64,000 nucleotides of DNA from Anaerolineales bacterium. GTDB lineage: Bacteria; Chloroflexota; Anaerolineae; Anaerolineales; UBA11579. The position numbers and the translations under genes were made by a program. The notes beneath the pieces are model-generated. The model ran no database searches and was not told the origin of the DNA. It saw nothing but the letters and a program-made list of their open reading frames with translations. The stretch spans positions 124,001 through 188,000 of the forward strand of contig JAJTXV010000003.1 of assembly GCA_021463845.1 (NCBI GenBank), in the 5' to 3' direction. The number at the start of each line of letters is the position of its first letter. The stretch's first letter is position 1. This document shows, in pieces, positions 52,770 to 61,652 of this stretch.

Positions 52770-52775
52770 TATAAT
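52770..52775 (+). promoter_or_regulatory. -10 box of the SLC13-tgt-uppP operon
   Basis: A perfect TATAAT 72 bp before the permease ATG; no good -35. Confidence 0.4.
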
Positions 52776-52847
52776 TTTGCCTCCACACATGCTTGCTTCC
52801 TTATCTACACGGCCCCAGCCGCCGTCTGTCGGCGGCCACATCTCCCG

Positions 52848-55205
52848 ATGACCACCGAAATTGCCCTTACGCTGGGCATTTTGTCCGCCGCCGTGCTGCT
52901 GCTGGCCACCGAGCGCTTCCGCGCCGACCTGATCGGCCTGCTGGTCCTGCTGGGCCTGGCCTTCAGCCGCGTCATCTCGCCGGCCGAGGCGTTTTCCGGG
53001 TTCAGCAACCCGGCCGTCATCACCATCTGGGCCATGCTCATCCTCAGCGCCGGGCTGGCCCGCACCGGGGTGGCCAGCTGGCTGGGCCACCGCCTGAACG
53101 CCGTGGGCGGCAAGCGCGAGGTGACCCTGGTGGCCGCCATCCTGTTAATGGTGGCGGCCTTCTCCGCCTTCATGAGCAGCACTGGCATCGTGGTGATGAT
53201 GCTGCCCGTGGTCAGCCAGATCGCCAAAAAGCGCGGCCTGGCCACCTCACGCCTGCTGATGCCGATCGCCTTCGGCACCCTGCTGGGCGGCACCAATACC
53301 CTCATCAGCAACATTTCCAACCTGCTGGTCAACAACGCCCTGATCGAACTCGGGCAGCCCGCCTTCGGCTTCTTTGACTTCGCCCGCGTGGGCCTGCCGG
53401 TGGGCTTGGGCGGCATCGCCTTCCTGGCCATCTTCGGCCGCCGGCTCATGCCGCAGCGCACCTCGGCTCTGCAAATGAGCCAACTGCAGGAGACCGGCGA
53501 ACTGTTTGACCTCGAGGAGCGTCTGTTCACGGTGCGCCTGCCGGCAGACTGCAGCCTGGCCGGCCGCCCGCTGAGCGCCAGCCGCCTGGGCGCCGCCCTC
53601 AAGCTCAACGTCATCGGCATTACGCGTGACCGCCGCCCGCGCTTCTCGCCCACGCCCGACACGCTGCTGCGCGGCGGCGATGAGCTGCTGGTGCTCGGCC
53701 GTAGCGAGCTGCTGCAGCAACTCATCCAGGGCCAGACCCTAACGCTCAGCAGCCCCAACGGCGCCAGCAACGGCGACCCCAGCCTGGCCGTGCGCAACCT
53801 CATCTCGCCTCAGGTCTCCCTGGTCGAAGTTGAGATCACGCCCGATTCGCAGCTCGAACAGCGCACCCTCTCGCGCATGGATTTCCGCAAGCAGTACAAC
53901 GCCAACGTGCTCGCCATCCGCCAGGGCCACAGTCTGGTGCGCACCAACTTCCAGCACCTGCCTCTGCAAGTGGGCGACCGCTTGCTGCTGCAAACCAGCC
54001 GCAAGCAGTTGGCCGCCCTCGGCCAGTCCTCCGACTTCAGCATTCGTGAAGGCGACCTGGCCGAGTACCGCCTGCAAGACCGCCTGCAGATGCTGGCCGT
54101 GCCCGAAGGCTCGCGCCTCGACGGCCTCAGCCTGGCCGAGAGCGACCTGGCGGATGCCTTCGGGCTCTCCGTGCTCGGCATCGTGCGCGGCGGCAAGACC
54201 CGCCTGATGCCGCGGCCCAAAGAGCGTCTGCGCGCCGGCGACCAACTGGTGGTCGAAGGCCGCGCCGAAGACGTGGAATTGCTCCACGGCTTGCAGGAGC
54301 TCGAGATCATCGGGGATGCCACCCTGCCGCGCCCTTCCGAGCTCGAAACCGAGGACGTCGGCCTGGCGGAAATGGTCATCTCCCCGCACGCCGATCTTAA
54401 AGACAAGACCCTGCAAGACATCCACTTCCGTGAGCATTACGGCCTGAACGTGCTCGCCCTCTGGCGCCGCGGCCGCCCCTACCGTGTCAATCTGCGCGAG
54501 ATGCCCCTGCACGCCGGTGACACCCTGCTCATCCACGGCGACCGCAGCCGCATCAAGCTGCTCGCCGAAAGCGGTGAATTCCTCGTCACCTCACCCGATC
54601 TGCAGGAAGCCCCGCGCAAAGAGAAGGCCCTGCTGGCCGTATTGATCATGCTGAGCGTGGTGGCCAGCGTAGGCTTTGGCGTGCTGCCGATTGAGATCGC
54701 CGCCGTGGCTGGCGCGGCGCTAATGGTGCTTGCGCGCTGCATCACCATGGAAGAAGCCCAGCGCGCCATCCAGTGGCCGGCCATCTTCCTCATCGCCGGC
54801 ATGCTGCCGCTCGGCATCGCCATGGAGAGCACCGGCGCGGCCGGCTATCTCGGCAACATCTTGTTCGCCTCGGCCACCCAGTGGCAGGCGCCGCTGCTGA
54901 TCGCGGTGCTGTTCCTCGCCAGCAACCTGGCCGCCCAATTCATCCCTACCGCGGTGGTCGTGGTGCTGACCGCCAGCGTGGCCCTCAGCAGCCAAAGTGT
55001 GCTGGCGGCTTCGCCGCAGGCCATCCTCATCGCCATCGCACTCGGCGCCTCGCTGCCCTTCCTCACGCCCACCGGACACCCCGCCAATCTGCTCGTGATG
55101 GGTCCGGGTGGCTACCGGTTCAGCGATTATTTCCGGCTTGGCCTGCCGCTGACCTTGCTCTCACTCGCCATCGCGGTGGTAGCCGTACCCTATTTCTGGC
55201 CATGA
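52848..55205 (+). CDS. SLC13/DASS-family permease with four TrkA-C domains
   Basis: A 785-residue transporter. Membrane helices at about 5-60, 85-115, 125-200 and again 600-785 surround a cytoplasmic insert of about 390 residues. That insert has four tandem RCK-C/TrkA-C-like units (about 215-290, 325-395, 405-480, 500-575), each ending like GDELLVLG, GDRLLLQT, GDQLVVEG and GDTLLIHG. The SNISNLLVNNALIEL and TGHPANLLVMGPGGY hairpins are the substrate sites. The substrate (sulfate, dicarboxylate or other) cannot be told. It overlaps tgt by 4 bp. Confidence 0.9.
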   Translation: MTTEIALTLGILSAAVLLLATERFRADLIGLLVLLGLAFSRVISPAEAFSGFSNPAVITIWAMLILSAGLARTGVASWLGHRLNAVGGKREVTLVAAILLMVAAFSAFMSSTGIVVMMLPVVSQIAKKRGLATSRLLMPIAFGTLLGGTNTLISNISNLLVNNALIELGQPAFGFFDFARVGLPVGLGGIAFLAIFGRRLMPQRTSALQMSQLQETGELFDLEERLFTVRLPADCSLAGRPLSASRLGAALKLNVIGITRDRRPRFSPTPDTLLRGGDELLVLGRSELLQQLIQGQTLTLSSPNGASNGDPSLAVRNLISPQVSLVEVEITPDSQLEQRTLSRMDFRKQYNANVLAIRQGHSLVRTNFQHLPLQVGDRLLLQTSRKQLAALGQSSDFSIREGDLAEYRLQDRLQMLAVPEGSRLDGLSLAESDLADAFGLSVLGIVRGGKTRLMPRPKERLRAGDQLVVEGRAEDVELLHGLQELEIIGDATLPRPSELETEDVGLAEMVISPHADLKDKTLQDIHFREHYGLNVLALWRRGRPYRVNLREMPLHAGDTLLIHGDRSRIKLLAESGEFLVTSPDLQEAPRKEKALLAVLIMLSVVASVGFGVLPIEIAAVAGAALMVLARCITMEEAQRAIQWPAIFLIAGMLPLGIAMESTGAAGYLGNILFASATQWQAPLLIAVLFLASNLAAQFIPTAVVVVLTASVALSSQSVLAASPQAILIAIALGASLPFLTPTGHPANLLVMGPGGYRFSDYFRLGLPLTLLSLAIAVVAVPYFWP

Positions 55206-56314
55206 GCTTCGATTTCAAATTCACGCTCGAAGCGCAAAGCGGCCGCGCCCGCGCTGGCCGCTTTGCCACCCCGCACGGCGAGCTGCTCACCCCGGTCTTC
55301 GCCCCGGTCGGCACCGCCGCCACCGTCAAAGCCGTCACGCCCGCACAGCTGGACGAAATGGGCGCCAGCCTGGTGCTCTCCAACACCTACCACCTCTACC
55401 TGCGCCCGGGCGACAAGCTGGTGGCCGAGATGGGCGGCCTGCACAAGTTCATGCAGTGGCCGCATCCCATGCTGACCGACTCCGGCGGCTTCCAGGTCTT
55501 CTCGCTCTCACAGACCCGTTCGGTGGATGACGACGGCGTGGATTTCCGCAGCCACATTGACGGCTCGCTCCACCGCTTCACGCCCGAAAGTGTGATGGCC
55601 ATTCAGGAGAATTTGGGGGCCGACATCATGATGGCCTTCGACGAGTGCGCCGAGCCGACCGATCGCGCCTACAACGTACAGGCGATGCAGCGCACCCACA
55701 CCTGGCTGCAACGCTGCATCGCCGCCAAGCAGCGTGGCGACCAGGCCCTGTTCGGCATCGTGCAGGGCGGCGTCTGGCCGGAGCTGCGCGCCCAGTCCGC
55801 CGAATTCGTCGCCAGCCTCGGCCTGCCGGGCAACGCCATCGGTGGCCTCTCGGTTGGTGAAAGCAAAGAAGATATGCACGCCATGCTGGATGTGGTCGAC
55901 CCGATCCTGCCTGCTGACAAGCCGCGCTATCTCATGGGCGTCGGCACGCCCGAGGATCTGGTGCAGTGCATCCAACGCGGCGTTGACATATTCGATTGCG
56001 TGCTGCCTACTCGTCTGGGGCGCACGAACGCAGTCTTCCAACGCGCCGGCGGCCGCCTCAACCTCAAGAACGCGGAGTTTGCGCGTGATGCCCGGCCCAT
56101 CGATGAGACCTGTGGCTGCTACACTTGCCGCACCTTCACCCGCGCCTACCTGCGCCACCTCATCGTCGCCAAAGAGATGCTGGCCGGCACCCTGCTCTCG
56201 ATCCATAATCTCTACACGCTCATCCACATCGCCAAGGATCTGCGCGCTGCCATTCTGGATGGCACTTTCCCGCAGGTCGCCGCCGCGCTCGAGGCCCAGC
56301 ACATAGCGGGTTAA
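55202..56314 (+). CDS. tgt: tRNA-guanine (queuine) transglycosylase
   Basis: A 370-residue Tgt. PMLTDSGGFQVFSLSQ holds the catalytic Asp, GIVQGGVWPELR and GGLSVGESKEDM the base pocket, CVLPTRLGRTN the second Asp region in variant form, and CGCYTCRTFTRAYLRHLI the zinc site. It exchanges guanine for preQ1 in tRNA anticodons; QueA at 32747 does the next step. The ATG overlaps the permease TGA (ATGA). The usual yajC-secD neighbours are missing. Confidence 0.97.
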   Translation: MSFDFKFTLEAQSGRARAGRFATPHGELLTPVFAPVGTAATVKAVTPAQLDEMGASLVLSNTYHLYLRPGDKLVAEMGGLHKFMQWPHPMLTDSGGFQVFSLSQTRSVDDDGVDFRSHIDGSLHRFTPESVMAIQENLGADIMMAFDECAEPTDRAYNVQAMQRTHTWLQRCIAAKQRGDQALFGIVQGGVWPELRAQSAEFVASLGLPGNAIGGLSVGESKEDMHAMLDVVDPILPADKPRYLMGVGTPEDLVQCIQRGVDIFDCVLPTRLGRTNAVFQRAGGRLNLKNAEFARDARPIDETCGCYTCRTFTRAYLRHLIVAKEMLAGTLLSIHNLYTLIHIAKDLRAAILDGTFPQVAAALEAQHIAG

Positions 56315-56357
56315 CGAGTAAGATTCACACACTCCCGAAATTGAGGTATCGCCTTAC

Positions 56358-57161
56358 ATGACCTTGTTCCAAGCGGCCGTGCTCGGCATTGTGCAGGGCC
56401 TGACCGAATTCCTGCCCATTTCCAGCTCCGGCCATCTCATCCTGGCCCGCAACTGGCTTGGCCTGCCCGCCGAAGACAGCACCGCCTTCGTGTTCGACGT
56501 GCTGATCCAGCTCGGCACCTGGCTGGCCGTGCTGGCCTACTTCCGCAATGACTTGCTGGCCATCGCCAAAGACATGCTGGCCGGGCTGCGCACCCGCAGC
56601 GCGAGCCCCAACGCCCGCCTGGGCTGGCTGGTACTGCTTTCTATGCTGCCCGCCGTCGTGGTCGGCTGGCTGATCAAAGACAGCATGGATACCTTTTCGA
56701 GCCTGGCCTATACCGGTATCTTTCTCATCGTCAACGGCTTGCTGCTGGTCGCCGCCGAGCTGTTCGGCAAGAAACAGCGCCAGCTCAATACCCTCACCAC
56801 CGCTGACGCGCTATGGGTCGGCGCGGCCCAGATCCTTGCGCTGCTCCCGGCAGTCTCGCGCTCGGCCTCCACGCTGTTCGGCGGCATGCTGCGCCACTTT
56901 GACCGCCGCCAGGCGGCCCGCTTCGCCTTCCTGATGTCCGTACCCATCATGCCGGCCGCCGGCTTTGTGGCCCTGCTGCAGCTCGGCAGCCTGGCTGGCG
57001 CCGCCAGCCTGCTGCTGCCGCTGGCGGTAGGCTTTGCCGCCGCCGCGCTGGTGGGCTATGTTGCCATCCGCTGGCTGATCAGCTATCTGGCCACCCATTC
57101 GTTCTATCCGTTTGCAGCATATTGCGCAGTCTTGGGTATCCTTATCCTGCTGCTGCAATGA
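56358..57161 (+). CDS. uppP: Undecaprenyl-diphosphatase UppP/BacA
   Basis: A 267-residue polytopic protein. The active-site motif is QGLTEFLPISSSGHLIL, and the second signature is LLPAVSRSASTLFGGML. It recycles the polyprenyl carrier for wall and glycan synthesis by removing a phosphate. It ends with a 4-bp ATGA overlap with the lipoprotein gene. Confidence 0.96.
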   Translation: MTLFQAAVLGIVQGLTEFLPISSSGHLILARNWLGLPAEDSTAFVFDVLIQLGTWLAVLAYFRNDLLAIAKDMLAGLRTRSASPNARLGWLVLLSMLPAVVVGWLIKDSMDTFSSLAYTGIFLIVNGLLLVAAELFGKKQRQLNTLTTADALWVGAAQILALLPAVSRSASTLFGGMLRHFDRRQAARFAFLMSVPIMPAAGFVALLQLGSLAGAASLLLPLAVGFAAAALVGYVAIRWLISYLATHSFYPFAAYCAVLGILILLLQ

Positions 57162-57862
57162 AACCCATCTATCTACTCCTCGTCGCCCTGTTCCTCCTTG
57201 GCTGCAGCCCTCAGGCTGCCCCGCAGGAGAACCTGCGTCTGGCCATCAGCCCGGCCGCCTACCCTGCTGCCCAGGCCGTGATGGCCTGCCTGCCGGCCGA
57301 CGACAGCGTGGCGGTGACGATCGACTCGCCCCATCCTTCCGAAGTCGATCTGAGCGAGTACGACCTCTACTTTCATCTCGGCCGCAACACCTCCGCTGAG
57401 TTCGCCGCCCTCATCGCCACCGAGCAGATCGTGCTCGCCATCAATCCCGCCCAAGGGCTGACCAGCTTCAGCGCCCTGCAGGCCGCTGATCTGCTCAGCG
57501 GCCGCGTGCGCGACTGGGCCCAGCTCGGCGGCCGCGCCGAGACGGTACTGCTCTTCATCCCGCCCGATAGTGATGAGGCCCTGCAAGCCTTCCGCAGCAA
57601 TGTCGTGCGCGGCGCCTTCAGCGGCCAGGCGCTCATCGCCACCAGCCCCGATACGCTGCTGCAGAACGTGGCCATCAACCCCAGCGCGGCTGGCATCCTG
57701 CCCGCCGCCTGGGCGGACGACAGCGTAAAGATCTTTGACTACAAGGTCAGCCTGCCGGTGCTGGCCCTCGCCGCGCAAGTACCGCAAGGCGCGGCCCGCA
57801 GCCTGCTGGCTTGCCTGCAGGGGCCAACCGGCCAGGCCATTCTGGCTGATATCTATCCATAA
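57158..57862 (+). CDS. Lipoprotein with periplasmic-binding-protein-like domain
   Basis: A 234-residue protein. A signal peptide ending in the lipobox LFLLGCSPQ gives a lipid-anchored cysteine near residue 15. The rest resembles the PstS/phosphate-type substrate-binding fold: IVLAINPAQGLTSFSALQAADLLSGRVRDW, a classical PBP-like segment (shortened: LSGRVRDWAQLGG), and VLLFIPPDSDEALQAF. No transporter genes are adjacent. The start codon overlaps uppP; an extension upstream inside uppP is unlikely. Confidence 0.8.
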   Translation: MKPIYLLLVALFLLGCSPQAAPQENLRLAISPAAYPAAQAVMACLPADDSVAVTIDSPHPSEVDLSEYDLYFHLGRNTSAEFAALIATEQIVLAINPAQGLTSFSALQAADLLSGRVRDWAQLGGRAETVLLFIPPDSDEALQAFRSNVVRGAFSGQALIATSPDTLLQNVAINPSAAGILPAAWADDSVKIFDYKVSLPVLALAAQVPQGAARSLLACLQGPTGQAILADIYP

Positions 57863-57864
57863 AA

Positions 57865-58182
57865 ATGGAATCCTTTGACCTGCACAGCCTGCTGGCGCAG
57901 GCCGCCGAGACCGACCAGCGCTATCTTGAATTCCTGCGCGTGCCCAGCATGAGCCTGGGCCTCTATACCTTGCCCGCCGGCGGCGAGGATCTGCAAGGCC
58001 CGCATAACCAAGACGAGGTCTACTACGTCATCCGCGGCAAGGCGGTTCTACGCGTAGACCAGCACGAGCAGCCTGCCTTGCCGGGTGCACTGCTGTTCGT
58101 GCCGGCCCACGCCCCGCATAAATTCATCAACATCGAGGAAGAGCTGCAGCTGCTGGTCTTCTTTGCCCCGGCCGAAGACTAG
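57865..58182 (+). CDS. Cupin domain protein
   Basis: A 105-residue single cupin. The metal motif 1 is GPHNQDEVYYVIRGKA, and motif 2 is PGALLFVPAHAPHKFIN. It should bind a metal ion; the substrate is unknown. It follows the lipoprotein stop by 2 bp in the same operon and is 2 bp before the methyltransferase. Confidence 0.88.
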   Translation: MESFDLHSLLAQAAETDQRYLEFLRVPSMSLGLYTLPAGGEDLQGPHNQDEVYYVIRGKAVLRVDQHEQPALPGALLFVPAHAPHKFINIEEELQLLVFFAPAED

Positions 58183-58184
58183 CC

Positions 58185-59201
58185 GTGGCCACTCCGCTAC
58201 CCGCCCTGCTGGCCACTGCACTTGAAAACCGCACAGACCTGCTCGCCCGCCTGCACACTGAAGACACCGACAGCTATCGCCTCTTCCACGGCACTGCTGA
58301 AGGCCAGCCCGGCCTCACCATTGACCGCTATGGCGATCTGCTGCTGGTGCAGACCTTTCACCGCTCGCTCTCGCAGGGCGAGTTAACCGCCATCGAATAC
58401 TTTTACACCAAAGAGTTCCCCGCGCTGACTCCGATTTACAACGACCGCAGCCAGCGCAATTCGCGCATCCGCAACCCGCTGCCCGCCGAGCGGCAGCCCT
58501 TTGCCAGCCAGCCGCATACCGCCCGCGAGCTGGGCGTGCGCTACCGCATCCAGGCCCGCCATGAGGGGCAAGACCCCTGGCTCTTTCTGGATATGCGCGC
58601 CGGCCGCCGCCACATCATGCGAAACGCGGCGGGCAAGTCATTGCTCAACCTGTTCGCCTACACTTGCAGCATCGGCACCGCCGCCGCGGTCGCCGGGGCG
58701 CGTCAGGTCGTCAATGTAGACTTCGCCGCCAGCACGCTCGCCGTCGGCCAGAAAAATGCCGAGCTGAACGCGCTGCGTATCCAGCCTGAGTTCATCAAGA
58801 GCGATGTCTTCCCCGCCGTGCGCCAGCTGGCCGGCATCGGCCAGCCGAACTTCGTACGCGGCAAGCGCATGCCAAGCTTCCCCAAGCTGGCTCCGCAGCA
58901 ATTCGATATTGTTTTCCTAGATCCGCCGCGCTACGCCAAGAGCCCTTTCGGCGTCGTGGATTTAGTAAATGATTACCCTGCCGTGTTCAAGCCCGCCCTG
59001 TTATGCACCGCTGAAGGCGGCACGCTATATTGCTGCAACAACGTCGCCGCCGTGGAGCGCGAGGCTTGGCTGGCTCAGCTGCAACGCAGCGCCGCCAAAG
59101 CCGGCCGGCCCATCCGCGCCTTCGAATGGATCACTCCCGAAGCCGACTTCCCCAGCCCAGACAACAATCCACCGCTGAAAATACTCGCGCTCTCCGTGTA
59201 G
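58185..59201 (+). CDS. RlmI-like class I SAM-dependent rRNA methyltransferase
   Basis: A 338-residue protein starting with GTG. After a short PUA-less N-terminal part, ENRTDLLARLHTEDTDSYRLFHG and LTIDRYGDLLLVQTF match the RlmI/RlmKL-type lead-in; FAYTCSIGTAAAVAGARQVVNVD is the SAM motif and DIVFLDPPRYAKSPFGVVD holds the DPPR catalytic motif. The family methylates cytosines or guanines in 23S rRNA; the site is unknown. It is the last gene of the SLC13-tgt-uppP operon. Confidence 0.88.
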   Translation: MATPLPALLATALENRTDLLARLHTEDTDSYRLFHGTAEGQPGLTIDRYGDLLLVQTFHRSLSQGELTAIEYFYTKEFPALTPIYNDRSQRNSRIRNPLPAERQPFASQPHTARELGVRYRIQARHEGQDPWLFLDMRAGRRHIMRNAAGKSLLNLFAYTCSIGTAAAVAGARQVVNVDFAASTLAVGQKNAELNALRIQPEFIKSDVFPAVRQLAGIGQPNFVRGKRMPSFPKLAPQQFDIVFLDPPRYAKSPFGVVDLVNDYPAVFKPALLCTAEGGTLYCCNNVAAVEREAWLAQLQRSAAKAGRPIRAFEWITPEADFPSPDNNPPLKILALSV

Positions 59202-59212
59202 GAAGCGCCATC

Positions 59213-59238
59213 TGTAGGGGCGCAGCATGCTGCGCCCA
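59213..59238. repeat. GTAGGGGCGCAGCATGCTGCGCCC palindrome
   Basis: A near-perfect palindrome starting the 317-bp gap between the RlmI-like gene and the secreted protein gene. The gap continues with the 145-bp repeat (59271-59414) and a GTCATTGCGAGC arm (59440). I see no gene in it. Confidence 0.65.
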
Positions 59239-59270
59239 TCCCGAGCGCGCGCCCACCCGTCATTGCTGTC

Positions 59271-59414
59271 GTGCATCCCGAGCGCAGCGAGGGATCCTCG
59301 CTGCCAAAAACTAGAAACACGCGCTACATAGAAGATATGTCTATAAAGATCCTTCGCTGAAGCGGGTTCGGCGCGCAGGTGGTACTGTTTGCACCCGCTC
59401 AGGATGACACGCGG
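59271..59414. repeat. ~145-bp dispersed repeat, copy 3
   Basis: Begins GTGCATCCCGAGCGCAGCGA and ends CCCGCTCAGGATGACACGCG. Same family as 14964-15106 and 48199-48344. Confidence 0.75.
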
Positions 59415-59518
59415 GCTGTGCACATCCGCGTACGCCTGTCGTCATTGCGAGCTGGCCGCATTGACATTCGGCCCCTCTAGCAATCTAGGCTTATCGCAGG
59501 TTGTGCTGCTGCCATGAA

Positions 59519-60259
59519 TCACTCGCTAAAACCGGGCCATGGAAAAATACTTGCGCCGCTCCCTTCGAGTTCCTCCATGAGCGGCGACTCTGCAAGGTAA
59601 ATCAGAAAATCCAATAATGCATTTGAGACTAACTGACCACCCGAAGGCAGGATATCAAAGCATAGTTCCAGCGCTTCATCCCGGTCAAATTCTGTATAGG
59701 AAGCAACAATTCTATGCTCAGACCAAACCATGCTGATATGACACCGAAACCAGCGAGCCTGATGGGCACCTCCATCCGGAAACACCTCAATCCAATCTGG
59801 TGCGCCTAACCTAGAAACAACCTGCCCCGCTGACAATGGGTAATTCAAGAACAGCAAAACTCTTCTCACCCTATCCTTGTTGAAGTCAAGCGATACGCAG
59901 GTTCTTCCTTCGGGATATATGCAGTCCGCAGAAAGCCTGGTGCCGCTCTCCTGGCTCGATGTTGGGTGGTTGTAATAGCCGATTGACACCTCCGCAAACG
60001 ACGTTGTGTCAATAAAATTGAGCGTACCCAGTAATTCGAGGGCTTCATTCTGATGAGAAATACCAGGCAGCAACCCATACCAGCACGGCGCCTCACAAGG
60101 CTCGCCTGTCAGAAAACTTCTATCCTGAAATTCAATAGGAATTGGAGTGAGCGTGGACAATGGAAACGCAGGTGGCACAAACTCTTGACTGATGGCGCAC
60201 AAGAAGATTAGAAAGAAAAACGCAACGGCAAATGCCAGACGTTCACGTTTCTGATGCAT
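59519..60259 (-). CDS. Hypothetical secreted or membrane-anchored protein
   Basis: About 246 residues, not recognised. The ATG at 60257-60259 is chosen because GGAGG lies 5 bp upstream; a second ATG 12 bp earlier is in frame. Residues 5-25 (LAFAVAFFFLIFLCAISQEF) are a signal peptide or anchor. The exported part has CEAPCWYGLLPGIS, a CIYPEGRTC pair and a later WFRCHISMVW, suggesting disulfides. The CxxxCWxGLxPG pattern recalls small lipoproteins common in Chloroflexi genomes. Base composition is clearly less GC-rich than the neighbours, hinting at transfer. Confidence 0.7.
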   Translation of the reverse strand: MHQKRERLAFAVAFFFLIFLCAISQEFVPPAFPLSTLTPIPIEFQDRSFLTGEPCEAPCWYGLLPGISHQNEALELLGTLNFIDTTSFAEVSIGYYNHPTSSQESGTRLSADCIYPEGRTCVSLDFNKDRVRRVLLFLNYPLSAGQVVSRLGAPDWIEVFPDGGAHQARWFRCHISMVWSEHRIVASYTEFDRDEALELCFDILPSGGQLVSNALLDFLIYLAESPLMEELEGSGASIFPWPGFSE

Positions 60260-60294
60260 GCTCCCCTCCATCCTGCAAAGATTTAGCGAACCAC

Positions 60295-61509
60295 TTACCG
60301 CCCCAGCTTCTTCTCCAGCCGCGCCGCCCGCTGCTCGAGCTGCGGCTCCCAGTGCACGCGCTCAAAGTGGGTGGGCCGCTTGCGGCGCACCACTTTGAGC
60401 GCCGTCACCGTGTACTCCAGCGCCAGCGTGTACTCACGCGTGCGGTGCTCGTAGTATTTGGCAATTTCCACATGGGCGTACACCTGCCCATCCGCGGCGG
60501 CCTGCAGCCATAGCTGCAGCGCCGCCTCGTAATTGCCGCGCCTGCGGAACAGCGCCGCAAGCCGCTCCAGCAGTTGGCCGCGCTTCTCATCCGGCAGCTC
60601 CATCGAGAGCGTGCCTTGGAAAACTTCAATGGCCTCTTCGGCGAAGCCGGTATCCGCCAGCAGTCGCCCGATGGCGGCCATCTCGCTACCGTGCTGCACC
60701 AGCTCCATCGGCGTCTCCAGCTTGCGCGCAATATGCTCCAGCAGCGAGGCCATGCTCACCACGTCCATGCGGTTGTGATAGAAAGCGCCGGCCAGCGGGC
60801 GGGCGTCACCGGTGTGCATATAGTCCATGAATAATTGCGGCAGCAGCCAGCCAGGCATGTCCTCGCCGGTGCGCGTGATACCGAGCAGCTGCGCCTCGAG
60901 GTCACCGAGGGCGCGGCTGGGCAGCAGGTCCTTCCACAAGCGGCGCGCAATGTGCAGCAGGTCAATGTGAGGCAAATCTCGGAGAGGTGAGCGCAGGCCA
61001 TTGGCCAGGTAACGGTTGGCCAGCAGCGGCAGGTCAAAGCTCTTGCCGTTGAAGGTCACCAGCGCGTCGTCCGGCGTGATGGCATGGTCGAGCAGCGATT
61101 GCATGGCGCGCTCTTCCGCCGGTTCGCGCAGGAACAGCTGCACGCAGCGGAAACCGCCCGCCTCGAAGCGCCCCATCCCTATCAGGAACGCCATCGTGCC
61201 GCTGCCCCACAGGCCGGTCGCCTCGGTATCGAGGAACAGGAAGCGCTCAGCCGGGATCAGCGCCAGGCGCGTGTCTGCCGCCCAAGCCGCCATGCGCTGC
61301 ATCGCTTCCGGGAAGCGCAGCAGGTGCTGGCCGTGCGGCTCGTCGGCGGCGATGAAGTGCTCGACCACATACGCGTCGCCAAAATCGGTGGGCTGCACGC
61401 GGCCAGGCACGATGCTTTCGATGGCATGGCGAACTGACACCTTCGGTGTCAGTTCGCCAGTGCCCAGCTGCACGCCGAGGGCTTTCAAACGGTCAGAGAG
61501 GGAGGTCAT
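60295..61509 (-). CDS. MrfB/YprB-like ribonuclease H-fold exonuclease
   Basis: A 404-residue protein. The RNase H-like DEDD exonuclease core (about 85-260) has FLFLDTEATGLWGSGTMAF (first acidic motif), LVTFNGKSFDLPLL (second) and AFYHNRMDVVSMASLLEHI (third), as in B. subtilis YprB/MrfB. The C-terminal 130 residues are TPR-like. In Bacillus, MrfB works with the helicase MrfA in repair of mitomycin C damage. A MrfA/YprA-type helicase is encoded just upstream on the same strand. A CATAAT lies 8 bp before the ATG. Confidence 0.88.
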   Translation of the reverse strand: MTSLSDRLKALGVQLGTGELTPKVSVRHAIESIVPGRVQPTDFGDAYVVEHFIAADEPHGQHLLRFPEAMQRMAAWAADTRLALIPAERFLFLDTEATGLWGSGTMAFLIGMGRFEAGGFRCVQLFLREPAEERAMQSLLDHAITPDDALVTFNGKSFDLPLLANRYLANGLRSPLRDLPHIDLLHIARRLWKDLLPSRALGDLEAQLLGITRTGEDMPGWLLPQLFMDYMHTGDARPLAGAFYHNRMDVVSMASLLEHIARKLETPMELVQHGSEMAAIGRLLADTGFAEEAIEVFQGTLSMELPDEKRGQLLERLAALFRRRGNYEAALQLWLQAAADGQVYAHVEIAKYYEHRTREYTLALEYTVTALKVVRRKRPTHFERVHWEPQLEQRAARLEKKLGR

Positions 61510-61517
61510 GGGTATCC

Positions 61518-61523
61518 ATTATG
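61518..61523 (-). promoter_or_regulatory. -10 box of the MrfB-like gene, leaderless arrangement
   Basis: CATAAT on the minus strand, 8 bp before the ATG at 61509. Confidence 0.35.
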
Positions 61524-61578
61524 CGCCAATCAGTTTGAAACTGGTTACTTGCCAGCATAGTAATCTTTTACAACAGAC

Positions 61579-61606
61579 TGAGGGGCGAGGCATGCCTCGC
61601 CCTTAC
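61579..61606. repeat. Palindrome of the GGGGCG-GCATGC-CGCCC family
   Basis: GAGGGGCGAGGCATGCCTCGCCCTTAC-type palindrome in the gap between the two repair genes; same family as 6839, 9298 and 59213. Confidence 0.6.
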
Positions 61607-61652
61607 AGAGCCAGTTTTTGTTAAGGGTTGGCTGGTAAAAAGCTCAACATCC

